A stretch of DNA of 64,000 nt from Exiguobacterium sp018617385 (GCF_018617385.1 NZ_JACSKA010000001.1:682001-746000); one strand, 5' to 3'. Positions 54,338 to 63,175 are shown, counted from the stretch's first letter. Notes: generated by a model from the letters alone, not told the origin. Numbers and translations: made by a program.

Positions 54338-55140
54338 TGTTAGGATTTCGTAAACGTAAACAGATTGAGACAGGAAATAAAGAGGAAGGGCGCCAATTGA
54401 CGCTCGTCATCGACGACGCGATGGGGATTCCGAAAGAGGACGAGTACGTCTTCCGTTATCATGCGAAACGACTTCCACCACTTCTCGATAATCAGCTCTC
54501 GATTGAGTTGTTGAATGTCGAGTCGATCGGGCATGACTTGTCGATCGTGGCGTTGTTCCGCAACACGCTTCCGAGCTCGTTCGAGATCAACGAATTGCCG
54601 GTCCTCTTATTGGACGCGAATAACGTCCCAATCGGCCGGAAGGTCCTCGGACGTTCTGAATTGCCGAGCTTTGAGGCGTGGACGAGCAAACCGGTCTATT
54701 TGGACTTCTTCTTGGATGAGATGTTCGGCGAAGTGGAGTCGTACGACTCGCTCCGACTCGTCTTCCAAATGAACCCGATTGACCCGCTTCAGCCCGTGTC
54801 GCCGGGAGAAGAGACGAAGTTCTCGACACGTGCATGGCAACAGCTCATGCGGACGAACATCTCGACGCCGCCAGTCGGGGAGAACGAGTTCAACTTGATG
54901 CTCGTATCGGTGGAGAAGGAAGAGACGGACGTCACGGCGACGATTCTCCTTCGCAACGGATACGACCGCCATTTGAACGTCGAGAAGCTCCCGCTTGAAC
55001 TCGTGAGTGGGGAGGACGTGGTCGGCTTCACGATGATTCGTCTTGAAGAGCCGGTTCACGGGAAACATGCGTACCCGGTATCGGTCACATTTGAAGAAAT
55101 TGAAGGCGATGGACCGTTCACCGTTCGCATCAAACAATAA
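54337..55140 (+). CDS. slaP: S-layer assembly protein, SlaP homologue (accessory Sec)
   Basis: A 267-aa cytosolic protein with two tandem SLAP-type beta domains. The second (about 150-265) repeats the pattern of the first (about 20-140): compare VESIGHDLSIVALFRNTLPS with VEKEETDVTATILLRNGYDR, and FEINELPVLLLD with LNVEKLPLELVS. No signal peptide is seen. In B. anthracis SlaP pairs with SecA2 for export of the S-layer proteins Sap and EA1. The start overlaps the secA2 stop (TAATG), with AGAGGAGGAAG as ribosome site, so the two are made together. No S-layer (SLH) protein is in this window. Confidence 0.8.
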   Translation: MLGFRKRKQIETGNKEEGRQLTLVIDDAMGIPKEDEYVFRYHAKRLPPLLDNQLSIELLNVESIGHDLSIVALFRNTLPSSFEINELPVLLLDANNVPIGRKVLGRSELPSFEAWTSKPVYLDFFLDEMFGEVESYDSLRLVFQMNPIDPLQPVSPGEETKFSTRAWQQLMRTNISTPPVGENEFNLMLVSVEKEETDVTATILLRNGYDRHLNVEKLPLELVSGEDVVGFTMIRLEEPVHGKHAYPVSVTFEEIEGDGPFTVRIKQ

Positions 55141-55148
55141 TAGGAGGA

Positions 55149-55186
55149 TAGACCTAATTTTTGTAAAGGAAATTAGGTCTATTTTT
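55149..55186 (+). terminator. Terminator of secA2-slaP
   Basis: A perfect 13-bp stem ATAGACCTAATTT/AAATTAGGTCTAT with an 8-nt loop and TTTTT. Confidence 0.85.
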
Positions 55187-55273
55187 ATACAAAAATTTAA
55201 TAGGAGGGAAAGACGGCTGGTGTTATATTGAATATGGTTAGACAATTATCAACCAGAAAAAGGGGACAATCAC

Positions 55274-58027
55274 ATGAAAACCGCATTGAAATGGTCGATC
55301 GCGACCGCGCTCGTGTTACCAACCGTTTTGCCGCTACAGGCACCGAACGTCTTGGCAGAAGTGGACGAGGATATCGTCAAGCTTCGTTTCTTAGAGACGA
55401 CAGACTTACATACGAACATCACGAACTACGACTACTTCCAAGACAAGGTCGATAACACGATCGGGTTGACGAAAGTCGCGACACTCATCAAGGAACATCG
55501 TGCAGCCGCTGGGGAAACGAACACATTCTTGTTCGATAACGGGGACACGATTCAAGGGACACCGTTTGGCGATTACGTCCGTGAGAGTCAAGTCGATAAA
55601 AATGAAGCGTTCGAACATCCGATGTACAAGGCGATGGCCGCACTGGACTACGATGCCGTCACACTCGGGAACCATGAATTCAACTTCGGTCTCGCATTCT
55701 TATACAACGCGATGGAAGGGTCGAAAGGGAAACTTCGTTTCGTCAACTCGAACGTCAAAGATTTAGAAGGCAACCCGATCGTCTCGAAGTTCAACGTGGA
55801 TGGACAAGAAGTCCAAATCATCGAACGAACGGTCACAGACTTGGATGGGGAAACGCATACGATCAAGGTCGGTGTGTTCGGAGTCGTCCCTCCGAAAATC
55901 ATGTCATGGGATTCGGGGAACCTTCAAGGCCGTGTGACGGCAGAGGATATCATCCCGTCCGCACGTGAAGCGGTTCAAAAATTGAAAGACCAGGGAGCGG
56001 ACGTCGTCGTCGCCCTCGCGCACTCAGGCATCGGTGACAGTGCGGCGCTCGCGGACGAACAACTCGACAGCGAAGAGAACGTCGGATACGCGCTCACGAA
56101 GATTGACGGACTCGACATGGTCATGACGGGGCACCAACACGGTCGCTTCCCGGATGCGAAAGGCATGTTCGCTTCATTCCCGAACGTCGACATGACAAAA
56201 GGGACGATCAATGGCAAACCGGTCGTCATGGCGAACAACCAAGGGAAGGACCTCGGCGTCATCGACTTCGAGCTTGAACTCGTAGAAGGGAAATGGCAAA
56301 TTGTCGATGCGTCAGCAGCACTCGATACGGTGACGGCTGATACAGCGGTCGACCCGACGATTCAAGCGTTGATCGAAGACGACCACTTGGCGACGATCGA
56401 CTACATCAACCAACCGGTCGGTGAGATTCAAGATGACATCCAGAGCTACTTCGCACTCGTCCGTGATGATGCATCGGTTCAGTTCGTGACGAACGCACAG
56501 AAGTGGTATGTCGAGAAAGAGCTTGAAACGAACCCGGAACTTTCTGCATATAAAGAGTTGCCACTCTTGTCAGCGGGTGCGCCATTCAAGGCGGGTGGTC
56601 GTGAATTGACGGATGCAGGTTACTACACGTATATCTCAAAAGGACCAATCGCTTTGAAAAACGTCGCGGACCTTTACGTGTACTCGAATACACTTGAAAT
56701 CGTCAAATTGACAGGGAAAGATGTCATGGACTGGCTTGAAATGTCTGCAGGGGCATACAATCAAATTGATGCAGATGGCGAAAACTTACTCAACCTTCAA
56801 TTCCGTAGCTACAACTTCGATGTTCTCGACGGTTTGACGTATGAGATTGATGTCACGGGTCCTGCGAAGTTCGATGTCGGCGGAAAGCTCGTCAACGAGA
56901 ATGCGAATCGCGTGAAGAACGTCGAGTACAATGGACAACCGATCAAGATGGACCAAGAGTTCTTAGTCGCGACGAACAACTATCGCGCAGGTTCTTCAAC
57001 ATTCCCAGGTCTTGGTGGCGGGAAGAACATCGTCTATCGCTCAGCGTATGAGACACGTAACGTCATCTCGGACTACATTGTCGAAAGTAAAGACAAGTTG
57101 GACTACAAAGCCGACAACAACTGGAAGATTGTCGCAGACGCGAAGCGTTCGGTGACATTTGAGACAGCGGATGCAGGGAAGCAGTACTTGAACCTTTATG
57201 AAGGAATCGAAGCGACGGACGCGACGCGTCAAGATGCGGCAGGTCGTCTCTTCCGCACCTATACGACGGAGCTCGAGGCAGCACCAGTTGATTTGACGCT
57301 TTCGGTCGATGTCATCAAACCAGGTGCGAAAGTCGTGACCGGGAAGACGGCGCCAAATGCGAAGGTGACATTGAAAGATGGCCAAACGGTTCTCGCCACG
57401 ACGACAGCCGATGCACAAGGGATGTACCGTTTGACGGTCAAGCCACTCAAACTTCGTCAGTCGTTGACGATTGAAAGCGAATTGAACGGGAAGACGATGA
57501 CGGAAACGAAAGTCGTCGGAGACGGATTTGTCGGAGCGCCTGCCATCTCGAAACGTTTGACGTATGCCAACACGACAGTACTGACGGGAACGTCTTCGCC
57601 AGGTGCGAAAATGGTGTTGAAGCGGGACGGAAAACGAATCGCCTATGCGACGGCAGATGAATCTGGTAAATTCGAATTCACGAAGCGCGCTGGTTTCGTT
57701 GCGGCAAGCTATGAAATCGAAGCGAAAGATGTTTCTGGTAAAGTGGTTGAATCCGAGTCATTTGTGATTGAGAAACCTAAGATGGTGACGCCGAAGAACA
57801 CGAAAGGCGTGAAAGCGGGTACGCGTGCCTTGATTGGGAAAACGACACCAGGCGCGACGGTCGTCTTGAAAGACGCCAAAGGCAAGCAAGTCGCGAAAGT
57901 GAAGGCGAGCTGGTCTGGTACGTATACGTTCACATTCAAAAAAGGCCTTGCGAAAGGGACGTATAAAGTCATCGCGAGTGACTACGATGGTTCTGGCGCA
58001 AAACAATCAACTTTCAACTTGAAATAA
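55274..58027 (+). CDS. Exported 2',3'-cyclic-nucleotide phosphodiesterase/nucleotidase with Ig-like repeats
   Basis: A 917-aa secreted enzyme. Residues 1-28 are a signal peptide (MKTALKWSIATALVLPTVLP). The metallophosphatase domain has metal ligands at D44/H46 (TTDLHTN), DNGDTIQG, N133-H134-E135 (GNHEFNFG) and H287/H289 (GHQHG), followed by the 5'-nucleotidase C-terminal domain with NNYRAGSSTFPG. From about residue 674 three bacterial Ig-like repeats follow, each with a TGKTAPNAKV, TGTSSPGAKM or IGKTTPGATV motif. There is no LPxTG or SLH anchor, so wall attachment, if any, is through the repeats. It likely recovers phosphate and nucleosides from outside nucleotides. It lies behind secA2-slaP but has its own start region. 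Confidence 0.9.
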   Translation: MKTALKWSIATALVLPTVLPLQAPNVLAEVDEDIVKLRFLETTDLHTNITNYDYFQDKVDNTIGLTKVATLIKEHRAAAGETNTFLFDNGDTIQGTPFGDYVRESQVDKNEAFEHPMYKAMAALDYDAVTLGNHEFNFGLAFLYNAMEGSKGKLRFVNSNVKDLEGNPIVSKFNVDGQEVQIIERTVTDLDGETHTIKVGVFGVVPPKIMSWDSGNLQGRVTAEDIIPSAREAVQKLKDQGADVVVALAHSGIGDSAALADEQLDSEENVGYALTKIDGLDMVMTGHQHGRFPDAKGMFASFPNVDMTKGTINGKPVVMANNQGKDLGVIDFELELVEGKWQIVDASAALDTVTADTAVDPTIQALIEDDHLATIDYINQPVGEIQDDIQSYFALVRDDASVQFVTNAQKWYVEKELETNPELSAYKELPLLSAGAPFKAGGRELTDAGYYTYISKGPIALKNVADLYVYSNTLEIVKLTGKDVMDWLEMSAGAYNQIDADGENLLNLQFRSYNFDVLDGLTYEIDVTGPAKFDVGGKLVNENANRVKNVEYNGQPIKMDQEFLVATNNYRAGSSTFPGLGGGKNIVYRSAYETRNVISDYIVESKDKLDYKADNNWKIVADAKRSVTFETADAGKQYLNLYEGIEATDATRQDAAGRLFRTYTTELEAAPVDLTLSVDVIKPGAKVVTGKTAPNAKVTLKDGQTVLATTTADAQGMYRLTVKPLKLRQSLTIESELNGKTMTETKVVGDGFVGAPAISKRLTYANTTVLTGTSSPGAKMVLKRDGKRIAYATADESGKFEFTKRAGFVAASYEIEAKDVSGKVVESESFVIEKPKMVTPKNTKGVKAGTRALIGKTTPGATVVLKDAKGKQVAKVKASWSGTYTFTFKKGLAKGTYKVIASDYDGSGAKQSTFNLK

Positions 58028-58033
58028 GTACAG

Positions 58034-58062
58034 AACGACGTCCGAATCGGGCGTCGTTTTTT
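58034..58062 (+). terminator. Terminator of the nucleotidase gene
   Basis: AACGACGTCCG/CGGGCGTCGTT hairpin with an AAT loop and a T tail. Confidence 0.9.
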
Positions 58063-58088
58063 GTCGAATAAAAGTGTCTAAAATGTGA

Positions 58089-58103
58089 ATGAAAGCCCTT
58101 ACA
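58089..58103 (+). promoter_or_regulatory. cre-like site upstream of cstA
   Basis: ATGAAAGCCCTTACA fits the cre consensus WTGNAARCGNWWWCA at 14 of 15 positions. It covers the region where the -35 of the cstA promoter should lie. Confidence 0.6.
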
Positions 58104-58121
58104 TTATCATCCGGTCTTATG

Positions 58122-58127
58122 TATAAT
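58122..58127 (+). promoter_or_regulatory. cstA -10 element
   Basis: TATAAT between the two cre-like sites, 85 bp before the cstA start. No good -35 is visible at 17 bp (TTACAT at 58099-58104). Confidence 0.55.
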
Positions 58128-58132
58128 CAAAC

Positions 58133-58147
58133 ATGTAATCGGTTACA
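58133..58147 (+). promoter_or_regulatory. Second cre-like site, cstA leader
   Basis: ATGTAATCGGTTACA fits the cre consensus at 14 of 15 positions and forms part of a palindrome ATGTAA-TCGG-TTACAT. It lies just past the -10, at the start of transcription. Confidence 0.6.
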
Positions 58148-58212
58148 TGACACGTGTAAACCGAAGAGCCGATGGGGTTCGGCTACATATGTACGGAAAA
58201 GGGGACTGACAG

Positions 58213-59655
58213 ATGATTACATTCTTCGTCGCACTCGCACTACTTTTGGTCGGGTATTTGGTATATGGTCGTTACGTCGAGAAGACGTTCGGCATCAAGG
58301 AAGAGCGGACGACGCCTGCCTATGCGTCTCAGGACGGCATCGACTACGTGCCGATGGGCAAAAAACGGAACTCGATGATTCAATTATTAAACATCGCCGG
58401 TGTCGGACCGATCTTTGGACCGATCATGGGGGCGCTCTACGGACCGGTCGCCTTCCTTTGGATCGTCTTCGGATCGATCTTTGCCGGTGCGGTTCATGAC
58501 TATTTGACAGGAATGATTTCCCTTCGAAACAACGGGGCACACTTGCCACAACTAGCGGAGAAGTTTCTCGGACGTTCGCTCCGCCATATCGTCAACGGAT
58601 TTGCACTTTTACTTTTACTTCTTGTCGGGACGGTGTTCGTCACGTCTCCGAGTAACATGATCAACAACTTGTTCGATGGGAACGCATCGACGCTCACCAT
58701 CGTCATCTTCGCTGTGTTCGCTTACTACATCTTGGCGACACTTCTCCCGGTCGATAAGATCATCGGGCGCATCTACCCGTTCTTCGGGGCACTACTCGTC
58801 ATCAGTGCCATCGGAATCGCGGTCAGCTTGTTCGCACAAGGATACAAGATTCCAGAGATGACATTGACGAACATGCATCCGGACGGCTTACCGATCTGGC
58901 CGCTCCTCTTCTTCACGATCTCATGTGGGGCGCTATCTGGTTTCCATGCGACACAGTCACCGATCATTTCGCGGACGACGATGAAAGAAAGCAACGGTCG
59001 TGAAATCTTCTACGGCATGATGATCGCCGAAGCAGTCATCGCGATGATTTGGGCTGGAGCGGCGATGGCCATCTTTGAGCCGGGTGAATTACTTGGACTC
59101 ATCAGTGCGGGCACTCCGGCACTCGTCGTGCAAGAAGTGGCGACACTCATGCTCGGCAGCATCGGCGGTACGCTCGCGATTCTCGGAGTCATCGTCTTAC
59201 CGATCACGTCAGGCGATACGGCATTCCGTAGCGCACGGATGATTATCGCGGATTACATGTCGATCGCACAGAAGAAGTTCTCGTCACGTCTTTGGATCGC
59301 GCTTCCACTTTTCGCGATCTCATACGTGCTCACGAACATGGACTTCCAAATGCTTTGGCAATACTTCAACTGGGCGAACCAGACGACGGCGGTCATCGCA
59401 CTGTTCGTTGGGGCGATGTACCTTTACATTAAAGGGAAAAACCACTACATCGCGCTCCTTCCGGGGACGTTCATGTTATATGCAGTCTGGTTCTACATCT
59501 TGACGGCGCCAATCGGCTTCAAGCTGGACGGAGTTCTTCCGTACGTCATCTCGACACTCGGTACGTTGACACTTCTCGTCTTGTTCCACAAACGGGCACG
59601 CGCGATGCGAGCGGCACAAATGGAATGTGACGTTCCTGTGAAAGAAGTTGCATAA
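58213..59655 (+). CDS. cstA: CstA-family carbon starvation transporter
   Basis: A 480-aa membrane protein with about 12 spans. The family motif NIAGVGPIFGPIMGALYGPV and the conserved FGSIFAGAVHDYLTGMIS identify CstA. Known members take up peptides or pyruvate during carbon starvation. It is shorter than the E. coli and B. subtilis CstA proteins (about 600-700 aa), with a smaller C-terminal part, a common short form in Firmicutes. The ATG follows AAAAGGGGAC. Two cre-like sites flank the promoter, consistent with CcpA repression when sugar is plentiful. Confidence 0.9.
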   Translation: MITFFVALALLLVGYLVYGRYVEKTFGIKEERTTPAYASQDGIDYVPMGKKRNSMIQLLNIAGVGPIFGPIMGALYGPVAFLWIVFGSIFAGAVHDYLTGMISLRNNGAHLPQLAEKFLGRSLRHIVNGFALLLLLLVGTVFVTSPSNMINNLFDGNASTLTIVIFAVFAYYILATLLPVDKIIGRIYPFFGALLVISAIGIAVSLFAQGYKIPEMTLTNMHPDGLPIWPLLFFTISCGALSGFHATQSPIISRTTMKESNGREIFYGMMIAEAVIAMIWAGAAMAIFEPGELLGLISAGTPALVVQEVATLMLGSIGGTLAILGVIVLPITSGDTAFRSARMIIADYMSIAQKKFSSRLWIALPLFAISYVLTNMDFQMLWQYFNWANQTTAVIALFVGAMYLYIKGKNHYIALLPGTFMLYAVWFYILTAPIGFKLDGVLPYVISTLGTLTLLVLFHKRARAMRAAQMECDVPVKEVA

Positions 59656-59660
59656 TCTCG

Positions 59661-59689
59661 ACACGGGCTAATCGGTAGCCCGTGTTTTT
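59661..59689 (+). terminator. cstA terminator
   Basis: ACACGGGCTA/TAGCCCGTGT hairpin with an ATCGG loop and T tail. Confidence 0.9.
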
Positions 59690-59691
59690 GA

Positions 59692-59720
59692 TTGCGTTCA
59701 AATCGGGAAATGTCCATACT
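59692..59720 (+). promoter_or_regulatory. Promoter of the hemolysin III family gene
   Basis: -35 TTGCGT (59692-59697), 17-bp spacer, -10 CATACT (59715-59720). Confidence 0.55.
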
Positions 59721-59750
59721 AGAAGGAACAGTTACGGAAGGTGGGAGCAC

Positions 59751-60422
59751 ATGAAACAAGATCAACTCAAAGAGATGCTCCATGCCGACACGCTCGGGGA
59801 AGAGATTGCGAGCGCGGTCACGCACGGCCTAGGAGTCATCTTCAGCATCGTCGCCCTCGTCCTGCTCGTCATGAGCGCGACAGAGAGTGGGAGCACATGG
59901 AACGTCACCGCGGTCAGTGTGTTCGGGGCATCGATGATTTTACTCTATCTTTTCTCGACACTCATGCACGCCATTCCGCATCCACGGGCGAAACAGGTGT
60001 TGCAAGTGTTCGACCATGCGGGGATTTACTTACTCATCGCCGGAAGTTATACGCCGTTCGCCCTCGTGACCCTTCACGGGACGCTCGGCTGGACGTTATT
60101 CGGGATCGTGTGGGGTGTCGCGATTCTCGGGATTGTGTGGAAACTATTTTCGACCGGAAAGTACATGTGGGTGTCCAATGTGACATACCTCGCACTTGGC
60201 TGGATCTGCATCATCGCCATCCGTCCGTTGTATGAATCACTCGGTCATCAAGGGTTCATGCTTCTCCTCGCAGGAGGGATCGCCTATTCGGTCGGTATCG
60301 TGTTTTACGTGTGGCAAAAACTGCCGTTCAACCATGCCATTTGGCACTTGTTCGTCCTAGCGGGAAGCGTGTTCATCTTCCTCAGTATTTTACTCTATGT
60401 CGCACCTTCGACAAGCCTATAA
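59751..60422 (+). CDS. Hemolysin III / PAQR family membrane protein
   Basis: A 223-aa seven-span membrane protein. Conserved PAQR histidines appear in SAVTHGLG, FSTLMHAI, VFDHAGIYLLIAGSYTPF and FNHAIWHLFVLAGS; they form a zinc site in related structures. The family name comes from a Bacillus cereus protein; a hemolytic role is not established for most members, and lipid or energy-stress roles have been suggested. ATG follows GAAGGTGGGAG. Single gene between two terminators. Confidence 0.88.
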   Translation: MKQDQLKEMLHADTLGEEIASAVTHGLGVIFSIVALVLLVMSATESGSTWNVTAVSVFGASMILLYLFSTLMHAIPHPRAKQVLQVFDHAGIYLLIAGSYTPFALVTLHGTLGWTLFGIVWGVAILGIVWKLFSTGKYMWVSNVTYLALGWICIIAIRPLYESLGHQGFMLLLAGGIAYSVGIVFYVWQKLPFNHAIWHLFVLAGSVFIFLSILLYVAPSTSL

Positions 60423-60456
60423 GACAGCCGTCCCACGGGACGTCTGTCTTTTTTGA
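60422..60456 (+). terminator. Terminator after the hemolysin III family gene
   Basis: AGACAG-CGTCCC/GGGACG-CTGTCT stem with one mismatch and a short loop, then TTTTTT. Confidence 0.85.
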
Positions 60457-60474
60457 AAAGTTGGGAAGAAAGTG

Positions 60475-60489
60475 CTGCAAACGGTTACA
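60475..60489 (+). promoter_or_regulatory. cre-like site of the proline dehydrogenase gene
   Basis: CTGCAAACGGTTACA fits the CcpA cre consensus at 14 of 15 positions and lies 91 bp before the start codon, in the likely promoter region. Confidence 0.65.
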
Positions 60490-60579
60490 AAAATACAGAC
60501 GAAATGACGTTTGTGTGTCATAATAATTGCAGACATCATCATAGAGATAGATGGGTGTAAAAGTAAGGGGGAAAATCAG

Positions 60580-61497
60580 ATGGAAAAAGTGTTGCGCGAT
60601 GGATTTATCTACATGTCACAAAACAAAACACTCAACAGTTTGGCAAAGAAATATGGCCTACGATTTGGTGCATCACGCTTTGTAGCAGGGGAAGACTTTA
60701 AGGCTTCTGTCCCGACGATTCGCGAACTCAACGCAAAAGGGTTGTCGGTCACGGTCGATCATCTCGGGGAATTTATTAAGACGGTCGAAGAGGCGAATAC
60801 GAATCGCGACGAGATCATGCGTGCGATTGAAATTATGGCAGAAGAGCAATTAGACGCCTATATGTCACTCAAGCTGACGTCACTCGGATTCGATATCTCG
60901 GACGAGTTGATTGAAGACAACATGCGTCAAATTTTGACGGTCGCACAACGAGTCGGGGTCTTTGTGGCCATCGATATGGAAGATGAGCAGCGCTGTGAGA
61001 AGACGCTCGAATTGTTCAAAAAGCTGAAGTCTGAATTTGACGGTCTTGGAACGGTCATCCAGTCGTACTTGTACCGCTCGGAAGATGACATCAATCATCT
61101 TGCGCCGCTCAAGCCGAACCTCCGCATCGTCAAAGGGGCATACAAAGAGCCGGCGACGGTCGCGTTCCCTGAAAAAGAGGACGTGGACCATAACTACGTG
61201 AAGCTCGTCAAACTCCATCTTGCGAACGGGAACTACGCATCCATCGCGACACACGATGACCATATGATTGACGCCATCATCGAGCACGTCAAAGAGAACA
61301 ACATCCCGCTCGACCAGTTCGAGTTCCAGATGTTATACGGCATTCGCGTCGAGCGTCAACTCGAGCTCGTGCGCCAAGGATACAAAGTCCGTGTCTACGT
61401 GCCATACGGTCGTGACTGGTACGGCTACTTCATGCGCCGTCTCGCAGAGCGCCCGGCAAACGTGGCGTTCGTGTTAAAAGGAATGGTGAAGAAGTAA
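60580..61497 (+). CDS. putB: Proline dehydrogenase
   Basis: FAD enzyme that oxidises proline to delta-1-pyrroline-5-carboxylate, the first step of proline catabolism. The 305-aa monofunctional form has the TIM-barrel motifs LSVTVDHLGEF, LRIVKGAYKEPA, and the C-terminal signature VRVYVPYGRDWYGYFMRRLA. No P5C dehydrogenase (putC) or transporter gene is adjacent. The ATG follows AAGGGGG; an upstream in-frame ATG at 60511 has no ribosome site. A cre-like site upstream suggests CcpA repression. Also called fadM in some Bacillus annotations. Confidence 0.94.
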   Translation: MEKVLRDGFIYMSQNKTLNSLAKKYGLRFGASRFVAGEDFKASVPTIRELNAKGLSVTVDHLGEFIKTVEEANTNRDEIMRAIEIMAEEQLDAYMSLKLTSLGFDISDELIEDNMRQILTVAQRVGVFVAIDMEDEQRCEKTLELFKKLKSEFDGLGTVIQSYLYRSEDDINHLAPLKPNLRIVKGAYKEPATVAFPEKEDVDHNYVKLVKLHLANGNYASIATHDDHMIDAIIEHVKENNIPLDQFEFQMLYGIRVERQLELVRQGYKVRVYVPYGRDWYGYFMRRLAERPANVAFVLKGMVKK

Positions 61498-61565
61498 GTG
61501 AAACTCATAGTATTTTACTTGATATCGTGAAAAAAATAGATGTCAGTGTAAAGTTGTGAGATCAA

Positions 61566-61605
61566 AATGGTTTGGTTCTTTAAAATAGAACCAAACCATT
61601 TTTTT
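61566..61605 (+). terminator. Terminator after the proline dehydrogenase gene
   Basis: A perfect 14-bp stem AATGGTTTGGTTCT/AGAACCAAACCATT with a 7-nt loop and T tail. Confidence 0.92.
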
Positions 61606-61666
61606 ACTCAATATCAAATTGAAATATATTAAAAAATATTAAGGCGTTGAAGGGAAGAAATGTTCT

Positions 61667-62134
61667 ATGACAAATATCGAAATTGTATTGGAATTAAGTA
61701 AAATCCTTTCTCCAATCATAACGGTTGGATTAGCAGCATTTTTGACAGCAAGGTATTATTTAAAAAACAAACAAGTAGATTATTCTATGAAGCTTTCTGA
61801 AAAAGCTATTGAAGAAGTTTATAACCCTATTATAGTTAAAATAGAAAAAGAAGCTGTTAATGATGGGTTTAGCTATGAAGGGCTATCCGCAGATGATTTG
61901 GTAGCTATTGACGAAATCTTTTCTAAGAATCGACATTTAGTCGAGGAAAGTTTGTTAGATATTCTTTGGAAGTATCAAGAGGATGTTCACTTCGAATTTT
62001 CAACTTTATATGGCAACGAGGAGTCCCAGATAACTTTTAAAGACAAATTTTTGGATTCTAATCATGAATTTTTGAATGAGATAAAAAGAGTAAGGAATTT
62101 TCATCTTAAGCGAATTGGTTTTTACTTTAAGTGA
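61667..62134 (+). CDS. AT-rich membrane-anchored protein, unknown
   Basis: A 155-aa protein with one N-terminal hydrophobic span (about 12-32, ILSPIITVGLAAFLTARYYL) and a charged helical cytosolic part. The gene is much more AT-rich than its neighbours, with codons like AAA, ATT and GTT favoured, which suggests recent transfer. No family is recognised. Start follows GAAGGGAAG. Single-span plus helical domain proteins of this kind are seen among phage-defence and unknown island genes, but no partner is visible here. Confidence 0.55.
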   Translation: MTNIEIVLELSKILSPIITVGLAAFLTARYYLKNKQVDYSMKLSEKAIEEVYNPIIVKIEKEAVNDGFSYEGLSADDLVAIDEIFSKNRHLVEESLLDILWKYQEDVHFEFSTLYGNEESQITFKDKFLDSNHEFLNEIKRVRNFHLKRIGFYFK

Positions 62135-62234
62135 GAACTAAGTGTTTAAAAATCCTTCGGTTATCATTCTAATTCTTGCATGGTGGTTCAGAGTTTTCTG
62201 CTAACAATATGGGCGCCGAAAGGACGTACTGCAC

Positions 62235-62266
62235 AAAAAGAAGACTCAGCTACGAACTGAGTCTTC
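62235..62266 (-). terminator. Terminator of the SDR gene
   Basis: On the minus strand GAAGACTCAG/CTGAGTCTTC forms a 10-bp stem with a 7-nt loop, followed by TTTTT. Confidence 0.85.
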
Positions 62267-62272
62267 AATCCA

Positions 62273-63175
62273 TTATCCATTAATCACGGTACCACCATTG
62301 ACGTGAATGACTTGACCACTGACGTACGTCGAATCATCGCTTGCGAGGTAGACATAGGCCGGTGCGAGTTCGGCCGGTTGCCCCGGTCGTTTCATCTCGG
62401 AAGAGTCACCGAACGATTTCACTTTCTCCGCGTCAAACGTTGACGGGATGAGCGGCGTCCAAATCGGTCCCGGGGCGACCCCGTTGACGCGAATCTTCTT
62501 GTCCGCCAAGTTTTTGGCGAGCGAGCGGGTGAATGCCGTGATGGCACCTTTCGTCGACGCATAGTCAATTAATTGGTCGTTTCCTTCATAGGCCGTGATT
62601 GAGGTCGTATTGATGATGCTCGCTCCTTCTTTTAAGTAGGGGAGCACTGCTTTCGTTAAGTAGAACATGCTGAAGATATTCGTGCGGAACGTCTTCTCGA
62701 GTTGTTCATCTGATATATCGAGGAGCGACTCCTGTGGATGCTGCTCGGCTGCGTTGTTGACGAGGATGTCGATCCGGCCGAACGTCTCGAGCGTCTCTTC
62801 GACGACTCGTTGACAGAAAGAAGATTTTCCGAGGTCGCCTTGAAGTAATAGACAGGCTTGACCTAAGTCCTCAATCCGTTCTTTCGTCGCTTCCGCGTCC
62901 TCGAGTTCGTTTTGGTCCTTATAGACGATGACGGAGTTCGCACCTTCGTGGGCGAAAAAGATGGCGACCGACTTTCCGATCCCAGAATCCCCACCGGTGA
63001 TGATGGCGACCTTATCTTTTAACTTGTCACTTCCTTTATAATCTTCCCGTTCATAAATGGGGAAGGGCTCCATCTTCGAATCGATTCCCGGTTGGTGTGC
63101 CTGTTCTTGTGCCTTCTTTTTGAATGCCTCAAAATCTTTTCGACTGCCTACGGTGTTCAGACGATTATCGCGCAT
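62273..63175 (-). CDS. SDR-family oxidoreductase (YhdF/Gsp39-like)
   Basis: A 300-aa short-chain dehydrogenase. The NAD(P) motif TGGDSGIG is at 60-67, NNAAEQ at 140-145, and the catalytic Ser192, Tyr205 and Lys209 are in place (DYASTKG). The long N-terminal extension (about 50 residues, with EAFKKKAQEQAHQPG) is typical of the YhdF/general stress protein 39 group of glucose/ribitol-like dehydrogenases. Substrate unknown; related genes in Bacillus are stress-induced. ATG follows AAAGGGG. Confidence 0.9.
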   Translation of the reverse strand: MRDNRLNTVGSRKDFEAFKKKAQEQAHQPGIDSKMEPFPIYEREDYKGSDKLKDKVAIITGGDSGIGKSVAIFFAHEGANSVIVYKDQNELEDAEATKERIEDLGQACLLLQGDLGKSSFCQRVVEETLETFGRIDILVNNAAEQHPQESLLDISDEQLEKTFRTNIFSMFYLTKAVLPYLKEGASIINTTSITAYEGNDQLIDYASTKGAITAFTRSLAKNLADKKIRVNGVAPGPIWTPLIPSTFDAEKVKSFGDSSEMKRPGQPAELAPAYVYLASDDSTYVSGQVIHVNGGTVING

